The notes: a model not told the origin generated them from the sequence alone. Positions 37,262-46,829 are shown, numbered from the stretch's first letter. The stretch: DNA of 64,000 bases from Oscillatoriales cyanobacterium (GCA_011390955.1 JAABRM010000008.1:119011-183010); one strand, 5' to 3'. Translations and numbers: made by a program.

Positions 37262-37457
37262 ATCTTGGTGGTTTAACTCCCCTGATTACGACTTGACGGC
37301 GCTTTCCCTAACTGGAAAAGCGCCGATTTTTTGTCTATGAAGCGATCGCTGTTGGGGGTGGCGGGGTGGCGGGGTGGCGGGGTGGCGATCGCTCACCACT
37401 GACCGCTAGACGATAAAATGTGAAAAAAATATTAATCACAGCTTCACCTCCTAAACC

Positions 37458-37565
37458 ATGAACGACGATTTGGGTATTTTTCTAGTAAGTATGGCCGTTT
37501 TCATTCTCTATCTGGTGTTTTCTGCCATGACGGAAATGGGAACTAAATGGCCGTGGCGAAAATAA
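37458..37565 (+). CDS. Possible 35-residue single-span membrane protein
   Basis: ATG at 37458 to TAA at 37565. The sequence starts MNDDLG, has one hydrophobic span (IFLVSMAVFILYLVFSAM), and ends TKWPWRK, a charge pattern typical of small thylakoid or cytoplasmic membrane proteins. No Shine-Dalgarno motif is seen (CTCCT is in the wrong sense). It is too short for many gene callers. It resembles no named photosystem subunit I know. Confidence 0.45.
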   Translation: MNDDLGIFLVSMAVFILYLVFSAMTEMGTKWPWRK

Positions 37566-37765
37566 AATTGTTGTTGGTTGTTTGTTGTTTGTCGTTTGTT
37601 ATCTGTTATTTGTTGGTTGTTGTTTGTTGGGTAGGGAACGGGGAACAGTTATCGGGGAACGGGGAAATATTTTTCTCCTCTGCTCCCCCGCTCCTCTGCT
37701 CCCCCGCTCCTCTGCTCCCCCGCTCCTCTGCTCCCCCGCTCCCCCGCTCCCCCGCTCCCCAGCGA
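37566..37765. repeat. (TTGTTTG)n then GCTCCTCT/GCTCCCCC tandem repeat
   Basis: TTGTTTG-like heptamers from about 37568, a GGGAACGGGGAACAG stretch, then about eight 8-bp units alternating GCTCCTCT and GCTCCCCC to about 37762. Confidence 0.85.
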
Positions 37766-37930
37766 TCGCTTTCTTAAGCAATATGGCTGATTGACAAAAG
37801 CGAAAAGATCGGCGATCTGACTGAGGTCAAGAGTACCAATATCGATTTAAAATAGAGAAAATATTTCACTCAAGGAGAACTTAACTCCATTAATTGTGTG
37901 AAAGCCAGAGGAACATCATCAAAATAATTT

Positions 37931-38356
37931 ATGCTTCAAACACCAGGCTTCTTTGAATTACTAAGTGCTGCCATCGTAGGTCGGGAATCGGCCAAATCGT
38001 CTATGCTCGACTCTATCTCATCCGCAGAAAAAACCGTTTTAGGTGAGTTGACGAATCAGTATCAGGAGCTATTCGAGCAATTCAATCAGATCGATCGCGC
38101 ATCGGAAGGCTTGCCGCCCGTAGACATTTTAGCGCAACAATATGCGGCGGTATTTGCCTATTACCAACAGGAAATTGAAGACTATAAATGTTGTCTTGAT
38201 TCCAGCAAAGATTTGCCCGATCGCTATTACAAATTAGCTCAGAAATATGCTCAAAAACTAACCCAAAATAACTTGTCACCCAAGCAACGCGATCGATATG
38301 AAAAATTGTCCAATCAATATGCCGATCTGTACAAACAATATAGTCAGGCTGGCTAG
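37931..38356 (+). CDS. Helical protein of unknown function
   Basis: 141 residues, very rich in Gln, Tyr and Leu with heptad-like spacing (NQYQELFEQFNQIDRAS; YYKLAQKYAQKLTQNN; YEKLSNQYADLYKQYSQ). It looks like a helical bundle or coiled coil with no signal peptide. I do not recognise a family. It ends just before a CCCCCC/GGGGGG hairpin that separates it from the convergent 38481-38900 gene. Confidence 0.55.
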   Translation: MLQTPGFFELLSAAIVGRESAKSSMLDSISSAEKTVLGELTNQYQELFEQFNQIDRASEGLPPVDILAQQYAAVFAYYQQEIEDYKCCLDSSKDLPDRYYKLAQKYAQKLTQNNLSPKQRDRYEKLSNQYADLYKQYSQAG

Positions 38357-38427
38357 GGTGGATTAATTGCAATTACCTAATCTGAGCATAATAGACAAGA
38401 GTGCTTTCATAACGGATCGATCCCCCC

Positions 38428-38450
38428 AACCCCCCTTTTCAAGGGGGGTT
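38428..38450. terminator. AACCCCCCTT/AAGGGGGGTT hairpin between convergent genes
   Basis: 10-bp arms with a 3-nt loop, between genes ending at 38356 (+) and 38481 (-). It is also a copy of the dispersed CCCCC-TAACCCCCCTT repeat family found inside hsdM (60618-60980). Confidence 0.55.
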
Positions 38451-38480
38451 GCATAAGAATTTTGTAAGAGGTCTATTAGA

Positions 38481-38900
38481 TTAGCCGTTAAATACTTCAA
38501 AAATTTTATAGCAAAAATTTTTTAGTTTTTGAGCCACTTCTGGGGCGGGTTCCGTTGCCCCAACAAATCGCCAATTTTCTATGGTAGAAAATCGCCATTG
38601 TTGCCCCTGATGGTCATAACCAGCCGCTTCAACCCCGATCGCTCGTCGGTGTTTTTCTAAAGGATCTTCATAAAACCGAATTTGCACTAAAATACTGCGA
38701 CTTTGAAATGAGTGACTGCGCCCGGGAAAATGGAAACCAATATCAATGGAATCTGGATCGACCAGTTCTTTGGTTTCGGGATCGTTCATCCAGGGTTTCA
38801 GGTCGGATCTGACATCAGGAAACTCTGACTTAAACAGATTGACCACAGCGGCAATTTTGCTGGCGAGTTCAAAGTTTTTCACTTGTTCAGCGGCGTTCAC
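38481..38900 (-). CDS. Conserved protein of unknown function
   Basis: 139 residues, soluble. Stretches such as SIDIGFHFPGRSHSFQSRSI, LVQIRFYEDPLEKHRRAIG and RFSTIENWRFVG suggest an alpha/beta domain. I do not recognise a named family. It converges with the helical protein across a GC hairpin, and its upstream neighbour diverges. Confidence 0.55.
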   Translation of the reverse strand: MNAAEQVKNFELASKIAAVVNLFKSEFPDVRSDLKPWMNDPETKELVDPDSIDIGFHFPGRSHSFQSRSILVQIRFYEDPLEKHRRAIGVEAAGYDHQGQQWRFSTIENWRFVGATEPAPEVAQKLKNFCYKIFEVFNG

Positions 38901-39189
38901 GGTTGTTCCTCCGATTAACGAGACTTAAAAACCAGAAATTAGTAAAAAAATTGATAGTTTTCGGGGTTCCTGGGTTGGTAATTTGTGGATGTTCAGATCC
39001 CAAGTCACCAATCGTCGATTTAGGAAATCCGAGGTTGATGTCAGTCTGGAAACAAGAAATGGTATGAGTGATAGATGGATATGTGACATTGGCAGTCCAC
39101 TCTTATGCTATAAGAGGTGCCGATTCCCGAAGGGATCCGCTTCGCGGAATCGCACTCTTTGTCCCAGCGAGGTACTAGGATCCATTAAC

Positions 39190-39579
39190 ATGGCAATACC
39201 CTTTCACATCATTATCGAAGGAAATTCCGCGATCATCTATGCTAGTCGCAACGGCGCCCCGGAAAAAGTGAGACGCTTGCTTCAGCCATTTCTGGCAAAA
39301 TTTTGGCAAGAAAGAGAGGCGGCTGGCGAATATCACAATACTCCTGAGTGTTTGGCCGCTCAGATTATCGTCCGACTGGGTTTTGAAATCTGTGAGGATG
39401 ATTACTCAAATTTGCGAATCGGCACCAATGTCTATGACCCTGATGTGGAATATCTCTATGCGATCGCTTTGGATCGAAGCGTGAGTGTTTGGGTTCCCCA
39501 GGAGGAATATCGGCAAAATCCCAGCTTGGGTTTAGCCGCTTGTCGCCAATTAGAAGCAGAGGGCTGGAAATCTGAGTAA
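39190..39579 (+). CDS. Small protein of unknown function
   Basis: 129 residues from the ATG at 39190, chosen because the upstream in-frame extension (from 38983) is Ser/Arg-rich and covers a palindromic repeat. Recognisable stretches are MAIPFHIIIEGNSAIIYASR, QREAAGEYHNTPECLAAQII and WVPQEEYRQNP. No domain could be named. Its stop codon lies at the left end of a 141-bp nested palindrome. Confidence 0.55.
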   Translation: MAIPFHIIIEGNSAIIYASRNGAPEKVRRLLQPFLAKFWQEREAAGEYHNTPECLAAQIIVRLGFEICEDDYSNLRIGTNVYDPDVEYLYAIALDRSVSVWVPQEEYRQNPSLGLAACRQLEAEGWKSE

Positions 39580-39718
39580 CAATTGCTTGACCTACAGCGC
39601 TTTTCATTCTTCACGAACCACAAATATATTGTAGGGTTGATTCGCGCTCTCTACCCTACAATATTGCGTCCGTGGTTTATTAGTCTGAAAAACGCGGTAA
39701 ACCAATCAAGCAATTGTT
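39578..39718. repeat. 141-bp nested palindromic element filling a convergent intergenic gap
   Basis: Four arm pairs nest around one centre: AACAATTGCTTGA (39578-39590) with 39706-39718; TACAGCGCTTTTCA (39593-39606) with 39686-39699 (12 of 14); AACCAC (39616-39621) with GTGGTT (39672-39677); and ATATTGTAGGGT (39626-39637) with 39653-39664. The outer TACAGC...GCGGTA ends relate it to 37122-37261. It overlaps the stop codon of the left gene. Confidence 0.8.
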
Positions 39719-39730
39719 CAGAAGTGTTAC

Positions 39731-42118
39731 TTAGGGCAGGACGCGGACACGAGCAAATTTCAGACCAGTGACTCCTTGGAGAGGTTCAACATTACCGTAT
39801 TGAATTTTCGACTCCACCCAACCATCTCTCGATAAATAACAAAGATATTTTTGGTATTCTTCCCATTCTTTGTTCGTGGAGTAGACCAAGGTTAACATCC
39901 CCGGTTGAGTGATTCTTTCCTGCGATCGCTGATCGACCCCTTTGTCAATGCGTTTTTTGACAATCTCATAGCGAGTGTCCCGCGTTCCTCCCACATCAAA
40001 CAGCCGCTCGGTTTTTTCGTCGTGAAAAATATCGAGGGATGTATCTTGTACCAAGATTAAATGGGTTAGTTGCAACTGAGTATCATAGTTTTGCTGAATT
40101 TTGAAAGCGGTCCGCGCACAGTCACAAACTGCTTTCAACTGTTCATAACGTAAACTCCGCAAATGAAACAAGCAAAAGTCTGCATCAATCGATTTCCCCG
40201 CATAAATCATGTGATCGATGCCATCAGTGCATTCGATATCACAATAGTGGGGAATAATTTTTTGCATCTTTTCTTGCCAAGATTCCCAAGTTTCCCGTAA
40301 ACACTGATTAATCTGATTCAGCGTTTCGTCATACCGCGCTCTGGCTTGGTAAACACATTGATGTTCGTTGGCACAAGCTTCTGTATAGGCTTGCACTGCT
40401 TCAGCGGCAGAGGCGCTACATTCGGCAAAATAATCAAAATAAATTTCTAGATTATTTTGTAAATATTCAGTAGCGGTTACTTCTGAATCAACCGTAATCC
40501 CTTCTTTTAAATGCTCGATTTGCTCAAGTAAATCAAGGCGCAGTTGTTGGACTAAATCGCTTTTTTGGGATTCACAAACTGCCTCGACAATTTTAATCCC
40601 CAGTTCATATTGCGCCAGCAAATCTTTTTGAATTGCCCGATTTCTTTCTTGCGAAGAGCCGCGAATATCGGAAATCCCGTAAAGCGGATAGACATTTTTA
40701 AAGACAATCGGTTCGGGGGGCAAACCCCAACTTCTTCTTTCTGCTTCTTCCACAAATCGCGCTTCTACAGAAGGATGGATATTATTAAAAGAAGTCGTCC
40801 TTTGTTGTAAGGCTTGACGCAAGGCTACGGTGAAGGGCGAAATCAGTTGTTTGGCATTGTGCAAATCCATCTGATGAAAATGATTCGGCTGATTGCTGGC
40901 TAGTCCTACTAATCCCATTGTCTGTTGATTTTTGCCATTATTTTTGTTGTCATGGTGGCCAATGTCAATTACTAAAGGCAGGAGTAATAGAGAGCAAATG
41001 CCACTTTCTAGTAGTTGGCGATCGCATTCGGTGGGAGCATCTAAGCGCAGATCGGGAATATGGGAAATTTGATGGGAATCTGCCGCTTGTTGGAAGTGAG
41101 ATCCTTGCAAAGATTCCCGAGAATAACTAATCACGCTGAGTTTTTGAGATTCCGTTTTACTAAATAACCGAGCCGGGTCTTGTTCGGCACTGAGAAACAG
41201 CGTTTTATCCGCCCGAAATAGCGATCGCATTGCCCGATCGAGTTGGCGAAATCCTTCGGGCTTGAGAATTGATTCTCGACCTGTGAGCATTTGGATAATT
41301 TGCTGCATCTGTTTTTCAATGGTGACATCAAAGGCTTCTAGGAGCAAAAATCCGTTAACTCGGTAATGATCTGGGGTGATATTTTTCACCAAACTTTCTA
41401 GTTGTTCGGGGTCACTCCATTGAGATTCTGAAGTTTTTTCGGCGGTTAGAGATGATGGCAAAAAATTACTTAAATTACTTAAATTACTTAAATTACTTAA
41501 ATTACTTAAATTACTTAAATTACTTAAATTATCGGCGATCGCATCCGCAAAAGAAACTTTTAATCCGTGAGAATTTAACCAGAATTGAATTGACCTCGGT
41601 TCTGGATGTAAAGCACTCTTGACGCTGAGGGTAATGGGTTCTTCTATATAGTCTGGTTTTTGGCAGTCAATGGCATATCGTTGCCGGAGAAATTGATAAA
41701 GCAAATGACGACGATACCATTGCCGCACTTTTGCTTCTTCTAAATTGCTAAATAGATCGAATAAAGTGATTTCTTGGTGGAGAAAACCTGTGCTGGTGGA
41801 TTCCATGCCAAAAAACCGGCAAAAATAATCATTGGCATAAGTGACGCGGAAAGTCTCAGGGGCGATCGCTGCCATCAAGACTCGACTCGCTTGCCGTAAG
41901 GTACTCAGCCACCCCAGGTCTTGTTTCCAGGCTTTGAGTTGCTCGATTTCTGGGGCATCGGGGAGTTGGGAAGCTAAAGTAGGCAAAATTGCTTCCAACT
42001 CTAAAAATTCTGTATCCCCTGCGGATGTCCGATCGGTTTTCTCTGGATCTGAATCAATGGTGACATAGCCATTTTCTGGGTTTCTACTTTTTGCAGAATT
42101 GAATGAAGAATTAGACAT
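39731..42118 (-). CDS. Large PAS/GAF-like sensor-type protein of unknown output
   Basis: 795 residues. An early region (SRVLMAAIAPETFRVTYANDYFCRFFGME, about 78-106) has a PAS-like look. The middle (about 285-440, with GICSLLLLPLVIDIG, MGLVGLASNQPN, and a closing ISPFTVALRQAL) looks like a GAF domain. The region after it (YPLYGISDIRGSSQERNRAIQ) and a long helical part follow. Related proteins occur in cyanobacteria as GAF-domain proteins without a kinase or cyclase output. Seven LSN tripeptides around residue 200 come from a 9-bp tandem repeat. The C-terminal part (about 700-795) has no domain I can name. It probably senses a small molecule or redox signal (inference). Confidence 0.65.
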   Translation of the reverse strand: MSNSSFNSAKSRNPENGYVTIDSDPEKTDRTSAGDTEFLELEAILPTLASQLPDAPEIEQLKAWKQDLGWLSTLRQASRVLMAAIAPETFRVTYANDYFCRFFGMESTSTGFLHQEITLFDLFSNLEEAKVRQWYRRHLLYQFLRQRYAIDCQKPDYIEEPITLSVKSALHPEPRSIQFWLNSHGLKVSFADAIADNLSNLSNLSNLSNLSNLSNLSNFLPSSLTAEKTSESQWSDPEQLESLVKNITPDHYRVNGFLLLEAFDVTIEKQMQQIIQMLTGRESILKPEGFRQLDRAMRSLFRADKTLFLSAEQDPARLFSKTESQKLSVISYSRESLQGSHFQQAADSHQISHIPDLRLDAPTECDRQLLESGICSLLLLPLVIDIGHHDNKNNGKNQQTMGLVGLASNQPNHFHQMDLHNAKQLISPFTVALRQALQQRTTSFNNIHPSVEARFVEEAERRSWGLPPEPIVFKNVYPLYGISDIRGSSQERNRAIQKDLLAQYELGIKIVEAVCESQKSDLVQQLRLDLLEQIEHLKEGITVDSEVTATEYLQNNLEIYFDYFAECSASAAEAVQAYTEACANEHQCVYQARARYDETLNQINQCLRETWESWQEKMQKIIPHYCDIECTDGIDHMIYAGKSIDADFCLFHLRSLRYEQLKAVCDCARTAFKIQQNYDTQLQLTHLILVQDTSLDIFHDEKTERLFDVGGTRDTRYEIVKKRIDKGVDQRSQERITQPGMLTLVYSTNKEWEEYQKYLCYLSRDGWVESKIQYGNVEPLQGVTGLKFARVRVLP
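41465..41530. repeat. 9-bp tandem repeat inside the GAF-like gene
   Basis: About seven units of ATTACTTAA read on the minus strand as in-frame LSN tripeptides. A length of three codons keeps the frame. Confidence 0.95.
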
Positions 42119-42687
42119 AGTGGGTTCCCTGAACGCTTCATGTTTGACATCAAAAGTTTTCCCAGGGTGCGATCGCTAATTACTGACTAGATTTTTTTGA
42201 GTCATTTTACTTGACTTCACCCCCGGACTGGCGATCGAAATCATCATTGACCTGGGTAAAAACCACTGCTTTGACAGTGATTTTTAGTGACTTTTTCTGG
42301 TTATGACTACTTTTTATCCTGATTTTGAGGGGATTGTCTAGTAGCAGTATTTATCCTGGATAATTTTTTAGCCCATATTAATAGCCTAACACTGGTGATT
42401 AAATCTAGTATGGCCACGAGGAAAATTTCGGCAGCATCTCCTAATCTCCTATTTGCCAAAAGACCGATCCCTAATTTTTCCGGCATCTCCCCCCTTGCCT
42501 TCCCCCTTGCCTCCCCCCTCTGGTATCTCCCTTCTGGCATCTCGCTTTTTTTCTCGCTTCCCGAAAAATTGATAAATTCTGCCCCTTGGTCGGACGATAT
42601 CCGCAAAATTGCGTAAGTCCTATTTTTTTACCACAAAATTTACCAAAAATTTTCCCAAAAAAATTACCAAAAAATATTGGCATTGTT
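42119..42687. other. Intergenic region without recognised gene
   Basis: Divergent promoters for the minus-strand GAF-like gene and the plus-strand TPR gene should lie here. It contains C-rich CTTGCCTCCC/CTCTGGTATCTCCC-type direct repeats near 42490-42540. The open frames here have low-complexity translations, and I saw no RNA. Confidence 0.5.
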
Positions 42688-44481
42688 ATGAAATACTCTC
42701 ATTTAAGCTTGCTCACTTTCGGTATGTTACTGGGTCAAGATTTGATGGCTCAAGCCAGTGCAAATCCCCTTTGTTCTAGTCAAAATTTATTGGATAATTC
42801 ATCGGCTGAAACCAATCATTGTTTGCCCAATTCAGCGGCAAATTTCGCCCCAGATTTAATGGCATCGATTAGTCAGCCGGAATTGCTGAATCCTCCCACC
42901 TATTCTGATAGTTTGAAACCAGCTAATGCGGAAAATCAGCAATTAGTCAGTTGGTTAAATTCTTCATCCGTAGGCGAAAATCAAGAGTTATCTCATCGGC
43001 AGATGACTGGTTTCAGCACTTTGCTGTTGAATTTTATTTTAGCCCCCATTGGCGCGATCGCATTTTTGTGGTTGATTAAACCTTGGATTGTTCAGAATAT
43101 TCTCAAAGAAATTCGCCAACAAATTGCTGAATTAGGAGAATTAGAGTTACAACTGAGTACCGCTACCCAAAAAGCGGAGACTTTATCTAAAGATTTTGAA
43201 TTAAAATTAGAACATTTAGCCGCTGGATATGAGCAAGAAATTGGTAAATTTCGCAGTCAACTGAATCAACAAGGTTTATCGGCTCAACAGTTTGAATCGA
43301 TTAAGTCTGACTGGTTGACCCAGTTACAACATCTGGTATTAGAAGTGTATGATGCCAGAGATAAGGCTTTAGAAAAAATTGCCAAAATTCATCCCGATAC
43401 TTTAATGCAGAAACTTTCCGACCAGTTTTATCAGCATTATGAAAATCGCCCACTAAACCCTCAAAGTCAGGGTTTAATGAATTCAGGTAAAGTGAAGTTT
43501 GAAGATTATCTTCATCAAGGCAATCAACTGTTGCAGCAAGGCTATTATGCTGATGCGGTGCTTGCCTATAATCAAGGGATTTCCCTAAATCCGAATCATG
43601 CTGAAGCTTGGTATAATCGAGCGCAGGCTTTGGGCTGTTTACAGCAATATTCTGAAGCATTAGCGGCTTACGATCGCGCGATCGCCCTGCAACCAGAACG
43701 GGCTGAATTTTGGGCAAATCGGGGACATATTTTAGTTAGATTACAACAGCATTCAGAAGCGATCGCCTCTTATGACAAAGCGATCGCCCTACAACCAAAT
43801 AATTCTGAATATTGGCAACATAAAGGCAGTTTATTAGCCCGGTTACAAAAATATGCCGAAGCCCTGAATGCTTATGAACAAGCCAGTTTATTAGAACCAG
43901 AAAAATATGAAGTTTGGCATTTAAAAGGCAATTTATTAGCCAAGCTGCAACAAACAGAACAAGCGGCGATCGCCTACAAACAAGCGGTGACTATCGACCC
44001 GAAAAAATATGAATCGTGGTATAATTTAGGCAACGCTTTGGGTCAATTGCAGCGATATGTTGAATCGGTCAATGCTTATAATCAAGCCATTGAACTGAGA
44101 AATGATGACTATAAAGTGTGGCATAACCGAGGCTTTATGCTAGGAAAAATGCAGCAGTATGAAGCAGCGATCGCCTCATACCAAAGAGCCATCATGCTGA
44201 ATCAGCAGAATTATGAATCTTGGTATAATCGGGGCAATTTATTAGAACAGTTACACCGATATAATGAAGCGATCGCCTCCTATGATAAGGCGATCGAAAT
44301 TAAACCCGACGACCCCAGACTTTGGTATAACTGCGGCAAACTATTAGAAAAATTGCAAAGATTTGAAGAAGCCGTCGCTTCTTATAAACGAGCGATTAAT
44401 ATTCAACCAGAACAAGCCGAAGAAGCGCGATTAAGTCTGAACTATTTAATGGCCAAACTGCACCATGAAGCCGCCGCGTAG
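42688..44481 (+). CDS. Membrane-anchored TPR-repeat protein
   Basis: 597 residues from the ATG at 42688, giving a signal-like N-terminus (KYSHLSLLTFGMLLGQ). The upstream frame is C/A-rich leader sequence. A transmembrane segment (STLLLNFILAPIGAIAFLWL) is near residue 115, followed by a coiled-coil (about 150-235) and about nine 34-residue TPR units (from about 300), with consensus AWYNRAxxLxxLxxYxEAxAxYDxAIxLxP. TPR domains bind protein partners. Neighbours give no clue to these. Confidence 0.85.
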   Translation: MKYSHLSLLTFGMLLGQDLMAQASANPLCSSQNLLDNSSAETNHCLPNSAANFAPDLMASISQPELLNPPTYSDSLKPANAENQQLVSWLNSSSVGENQELSHRQMTGFSTLLLNFILAPIGAIAFLWLIKPWIVQNILKEIRQQIAELGELELQLSTATQKAETLSKDFELKLEHLAAGYEQEIGKFRSQLNQQGLSAQQFESIKSDWLTQLQHLVLEVYDARDKALEKIAKIHPDTLMQKLSDQFYQHYENRPLNPQSQGLMNSGKVKFEDYLHQGNQLLQQGYYADAVLAYNQGISLNPNHAEAWYNRAQALGCLQQYSEALAAYDRAIALQPERAEFWANRGHILVRLQQHSEAIASYDKAIALQPNNSEYWQHKGSLLARLQKYAEALNAYEQASLLEPEKYEVWHLKGNLLAKLQQTEQAAIAYKQAVTIDPKKYESWYNLGNALGQLQRYVESVNAYNQAIELRNDDYKVWHNRGFMLGKMQQYEAAIASYQRAIMLNQQNYESWYNRGNLLEQLHRYNEAIASYDKAIEIKPDDPRLWYNCGKLLEKLQRFEEAVASYKRAINIQPEQAEEARLSLNYLMAKLHHEAAA

Positions 44482-44484
44482 GAG

Positions 44485-44680
44485 TGGGTGCGGGGGAGCG
44501 GAGGAGCGTCTTGTGCGGGGGATCCGCCATCGAGCCGCCATCGAGCCGCCATCGAGCAGAGGGAATAATTATTAATTATCAATTATCAATTATTCCCTCT
44601 GCTCCTGAAGCTCCTCTGCTCCTGAAGCTCCTCTGCCGACGGCGGTCTCCTCCGCTCCCCGGCTGATGGCGGCCCCCCTG
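44485..44680. repeat. Mixed short repeats downstream of the TPR gene
   Basis: GGATCCGCCATCGAG-type 11-bp units (44521-44556), ATCAATT heptamers (44566-44591), GCTCCTGAAGCTCCTCT units (44598-44635), and a copy of GATGGCGGCC at 44665-44674. The 44482-44692 gap has no gene. Confidence 0.8.
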
Positions 44681-44692
44681 CATTACCATAAA

Positions 44693-45601
44693 TTAATTCG
44701 CTCTGGACATCCAGCCATTGATCGTAAATCGACTATCGGCGAATGCTTGAGACGGACAGTTTACAGGCAACACTTCGTGATCGTAACCACTAAAGAAAAA
44801 CACAATACTATTGTTGCGGGGTTCAATGGTGGTAAATCCTTCCCCTCGCGTCCAATAATGGTTTTCTATTTTATTATTGTACATTTTTAATTCTCCCCCG
44901 GTAAATGGTTTTGGTTCTCGATAAAAGTAATAGACGTAGGTAAGCTGTCGGGTGGCCGTCGGTGGGGAACTATTATCGTCATGGATTTTATAAAATTCCC
45001 CATCATTACTGGCGGTTAATTGGCTATCGATTCGCGCAATGTTAAAAGGAGATAAGCCTAATTTTGGCAAAACTTCTGGCAGCACTGCATGAATTCGATT
45101 TAGCAAGGGTTGCAGAACATTTGCATCGGGAGAATAAACTACTTTAGACTTGCGGTAATCACTCAGATTATTGGTAGTGGTACTAGCGACAAACTGCGGT
45201 TCCGTTGATAGGGCATAAGCCAAAAGTTGCTGATACTCTACCTCAGACAAGAAGTTATCAAACTGGAGATATTGGGCGCCTAATGCGTAAGTTGAGGGGA
45301 TTTCCACGTTGTGAAAATGTTTTAAAATTAACCCCGTGCTATCTAATTGCATCGGCGGCGAAGTAGCGATACTAACAATAGATTCACTGGGAATATACAT
45401 GGCCGATCGCCCTTCATCTAGGGGAATTTTAAATATGCGATTGGCAGGTTGATTTTGCGATCGCTTAATTAACGCATCAAAAAGTTCACTTAATAGGGGA
45501 TCGTTGGCAGAGTTCATTGCCAGGGCACATTGATGTCCTCCAGCAAGACTCAACATCACATGAACTTTCTCGGTGTCATTCGGTAAATTTTGCTCAGTCA
45601 T
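44693..45601 (-). CDS. 2-oxoglutarate/Fe(II)-dependent oxygenase (prolyl hydroxylase-like)
   Basis: 302 residues. The C-terminal half (about 100-302) is a double-stranded beta-helix dioxygenase: FLSEVEYQQLLAYAL, the metal pair in YKIHDDN (His-x-Asp), FTGGELKMY, and the distal His in FSGYDHEVLPV, plus a terminal R-x-TINGW that binds 2OG. It resembles 2OG-Fe(II) prolyl hydroxylase-like proteins that act on proteins or small molecules. The first about 95 residues are unlike the rest (HVMLSLAGGHQCALAM) and may be a separate small domain. It lies downstream of a gene of unknown function on the same strand. Confidence 0.85.
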   Translation of the reverse strand: MTEQNLPNDTEKVHVMLSLAGGHQCALAMNSANDPLLSELFDALIKRSQNQPANRIFKIPLDEGRSAMYIPSESIVSIATSPPMQLDSTGLILKHFHNVEIPSTYALGAQYLQFDNFLSEVEYQQLLAYALSTEPQFVASTTTNNLSDYRKSKVVYSPDANVLQPLLNRIHAVLPEVLPKLGLSPFNIARIDSQLTASNDGEFYKIHDDNSSPPTATRQLTYVYYFYREPKPFTGGELKMYNNKIENHYWTRGEGFTTIEPRNNSIVFFFSGYDHEVLPVNCPSQAFADSRFTINGWMSRAN

Positions 45602-45703
45602 AAACTTATATATCTGATATTTTGAATTAATACTTTACCATCAAAGTAAAGCATAGAAAGAGGAGATTTGGCAACTGACATTCTAGATTATACAGGCATT
45701 AGA

Positions 45704-46447
45704 TTATACAGGCATTAGTCCTTCCATAATCATTTGAATTTGTGCTGCATACATACCATGAAGTTCTACTTCAGGTTCTCCCTGTAATTGTAATTTCTCC
45801 AACTCTGGCACCAGTGCGGACGCTACTTGGGCAATTTCAGGATTTTGCTGGAAGTTTTGCAACTCCCGGAGAATTGATAGCAAATCTTGCAGTTCTGTTT
45901 GGGTCAAGAAATAAGGCTCGATCGCCGGTTGAGGCATGATTTTCTCTAAGCTTGTTTGTTCTGCGGGAGTTAGAGAATTCAGGATCGCTTGAATTTGCCA
46001 AGCGGGTTCATTTTCGACGAAAATTTCTGGTTTATCTATCTCTGACAAAGGTTGGAGTTGTTCGATCATAAGTTGAATCGCTTGAGTTTCTTGGGGTCTT
46101 AAATTTAGCTTAAGCATTCCTTCAAGAATTAACAATATTTGTTGAATTTCTTGGTTCGTGAAAACAGCCACCTGGATTTTTGGTTCGCCGATCGCGCGAT
46201 CGATCTCCTCCATTTCGGCAGCGGTCAGTGAGGTGAAAATCTCTCTTAGCTGATTATAGGTTTTTTCGGCAATTTTGATAGGGAAATGTTTAGAACCGAT
46301 TAACCGAGTCATTTCTTGAATCAGCGTGTTAATCAGTTCCATTTTTTGGGGTCTGATGGTTAACTTTTGGATCTGTTCAAGCACTAACAATACTTGGTGA
46401 ATATCTTCTAAACCGTAAGCTTGATTGTTTTTTGGTTGTACTTTCAT
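45704..46447 (-). CDS. Protein of unknown function with three internal repeats
   Basis: 247 residues built from about three copies of an 80-residue helical module. Each copy starts like DIHQVLLVLEQIQKLTIRPQ / EIQQILLILEGMLKLNLRPQ / ELQDLLSILRELQNFQQNP, and closes with an IF/IL-x-SLTAAE-like segment and an acidic Pro-rich hinge. No signal peptide and no named family. Upstream of the 2OG-Fe(II) oxygenase gene on the same strand (102-bp gap), so they may be co-expressed. It may be a substrate or partner of the oxygenase (speculative). Confidence 0.5.
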   Translation of the reverse strand: MKVQPKNNQAYGLEDIHQVLLVLEQIQKLTIRPQKMELINTLIQEMTRLIGSKHFPIKIAEKTYNQLREIFTSLTAAEMEEIDRAIGEPKIQVAVFTNQEIQQILLILEGMLKLNLRPQETQAIQLMIEQLQPLSEIDKPEIFVENEPAWQIQAILNSLTPAEQTSLEKIMPQPAIEPYFLTQTELQDLLSILRELQNFQQNPEIAQVASALVPELEKLQLQGEPEVELHGMYAAQIQMIMEGLMPV

Positions 46448-46829
46448 GTCAAATAGTTTTCTTGGTATGATTTAAGCCAATTGTTGACAAAATTTAAATT
46501 TACCCAAAATATTAAATAATTTTGTTTGATTAATACTCCGATAAATTTTTTAATTGTACGGCTTGATATTTTGCCCTTGCAGACTATTTTTACGGGCTTC
46601 TGTTCCCTGTCACCTGCATAAAAATTCTATTCATTATACAGGTTTACTCACCAATCAACAAGGCAGGGAGGTAAAAATACGCGATCGGCAGTCGGCAACC
46701 GAGTTTTTGAAGGCGATCGCCCGACCTTTTTTGCCAATAAATCGGGTTTTTCTCCTCCCCGTGACCCAACACCCAGGAATTTTCTGTCAGGGTTCAGCGA
46801 TCGGCGATTACTGGTCAGCGATGAGTGAT

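Noticed and set aside
44666..44890. 74-codon plus-strand frame antisense to the oxygenase gene
   Set aside because: Overlaps the clearly recognised 2OG-Fe(II) oxygenase on the other strand.
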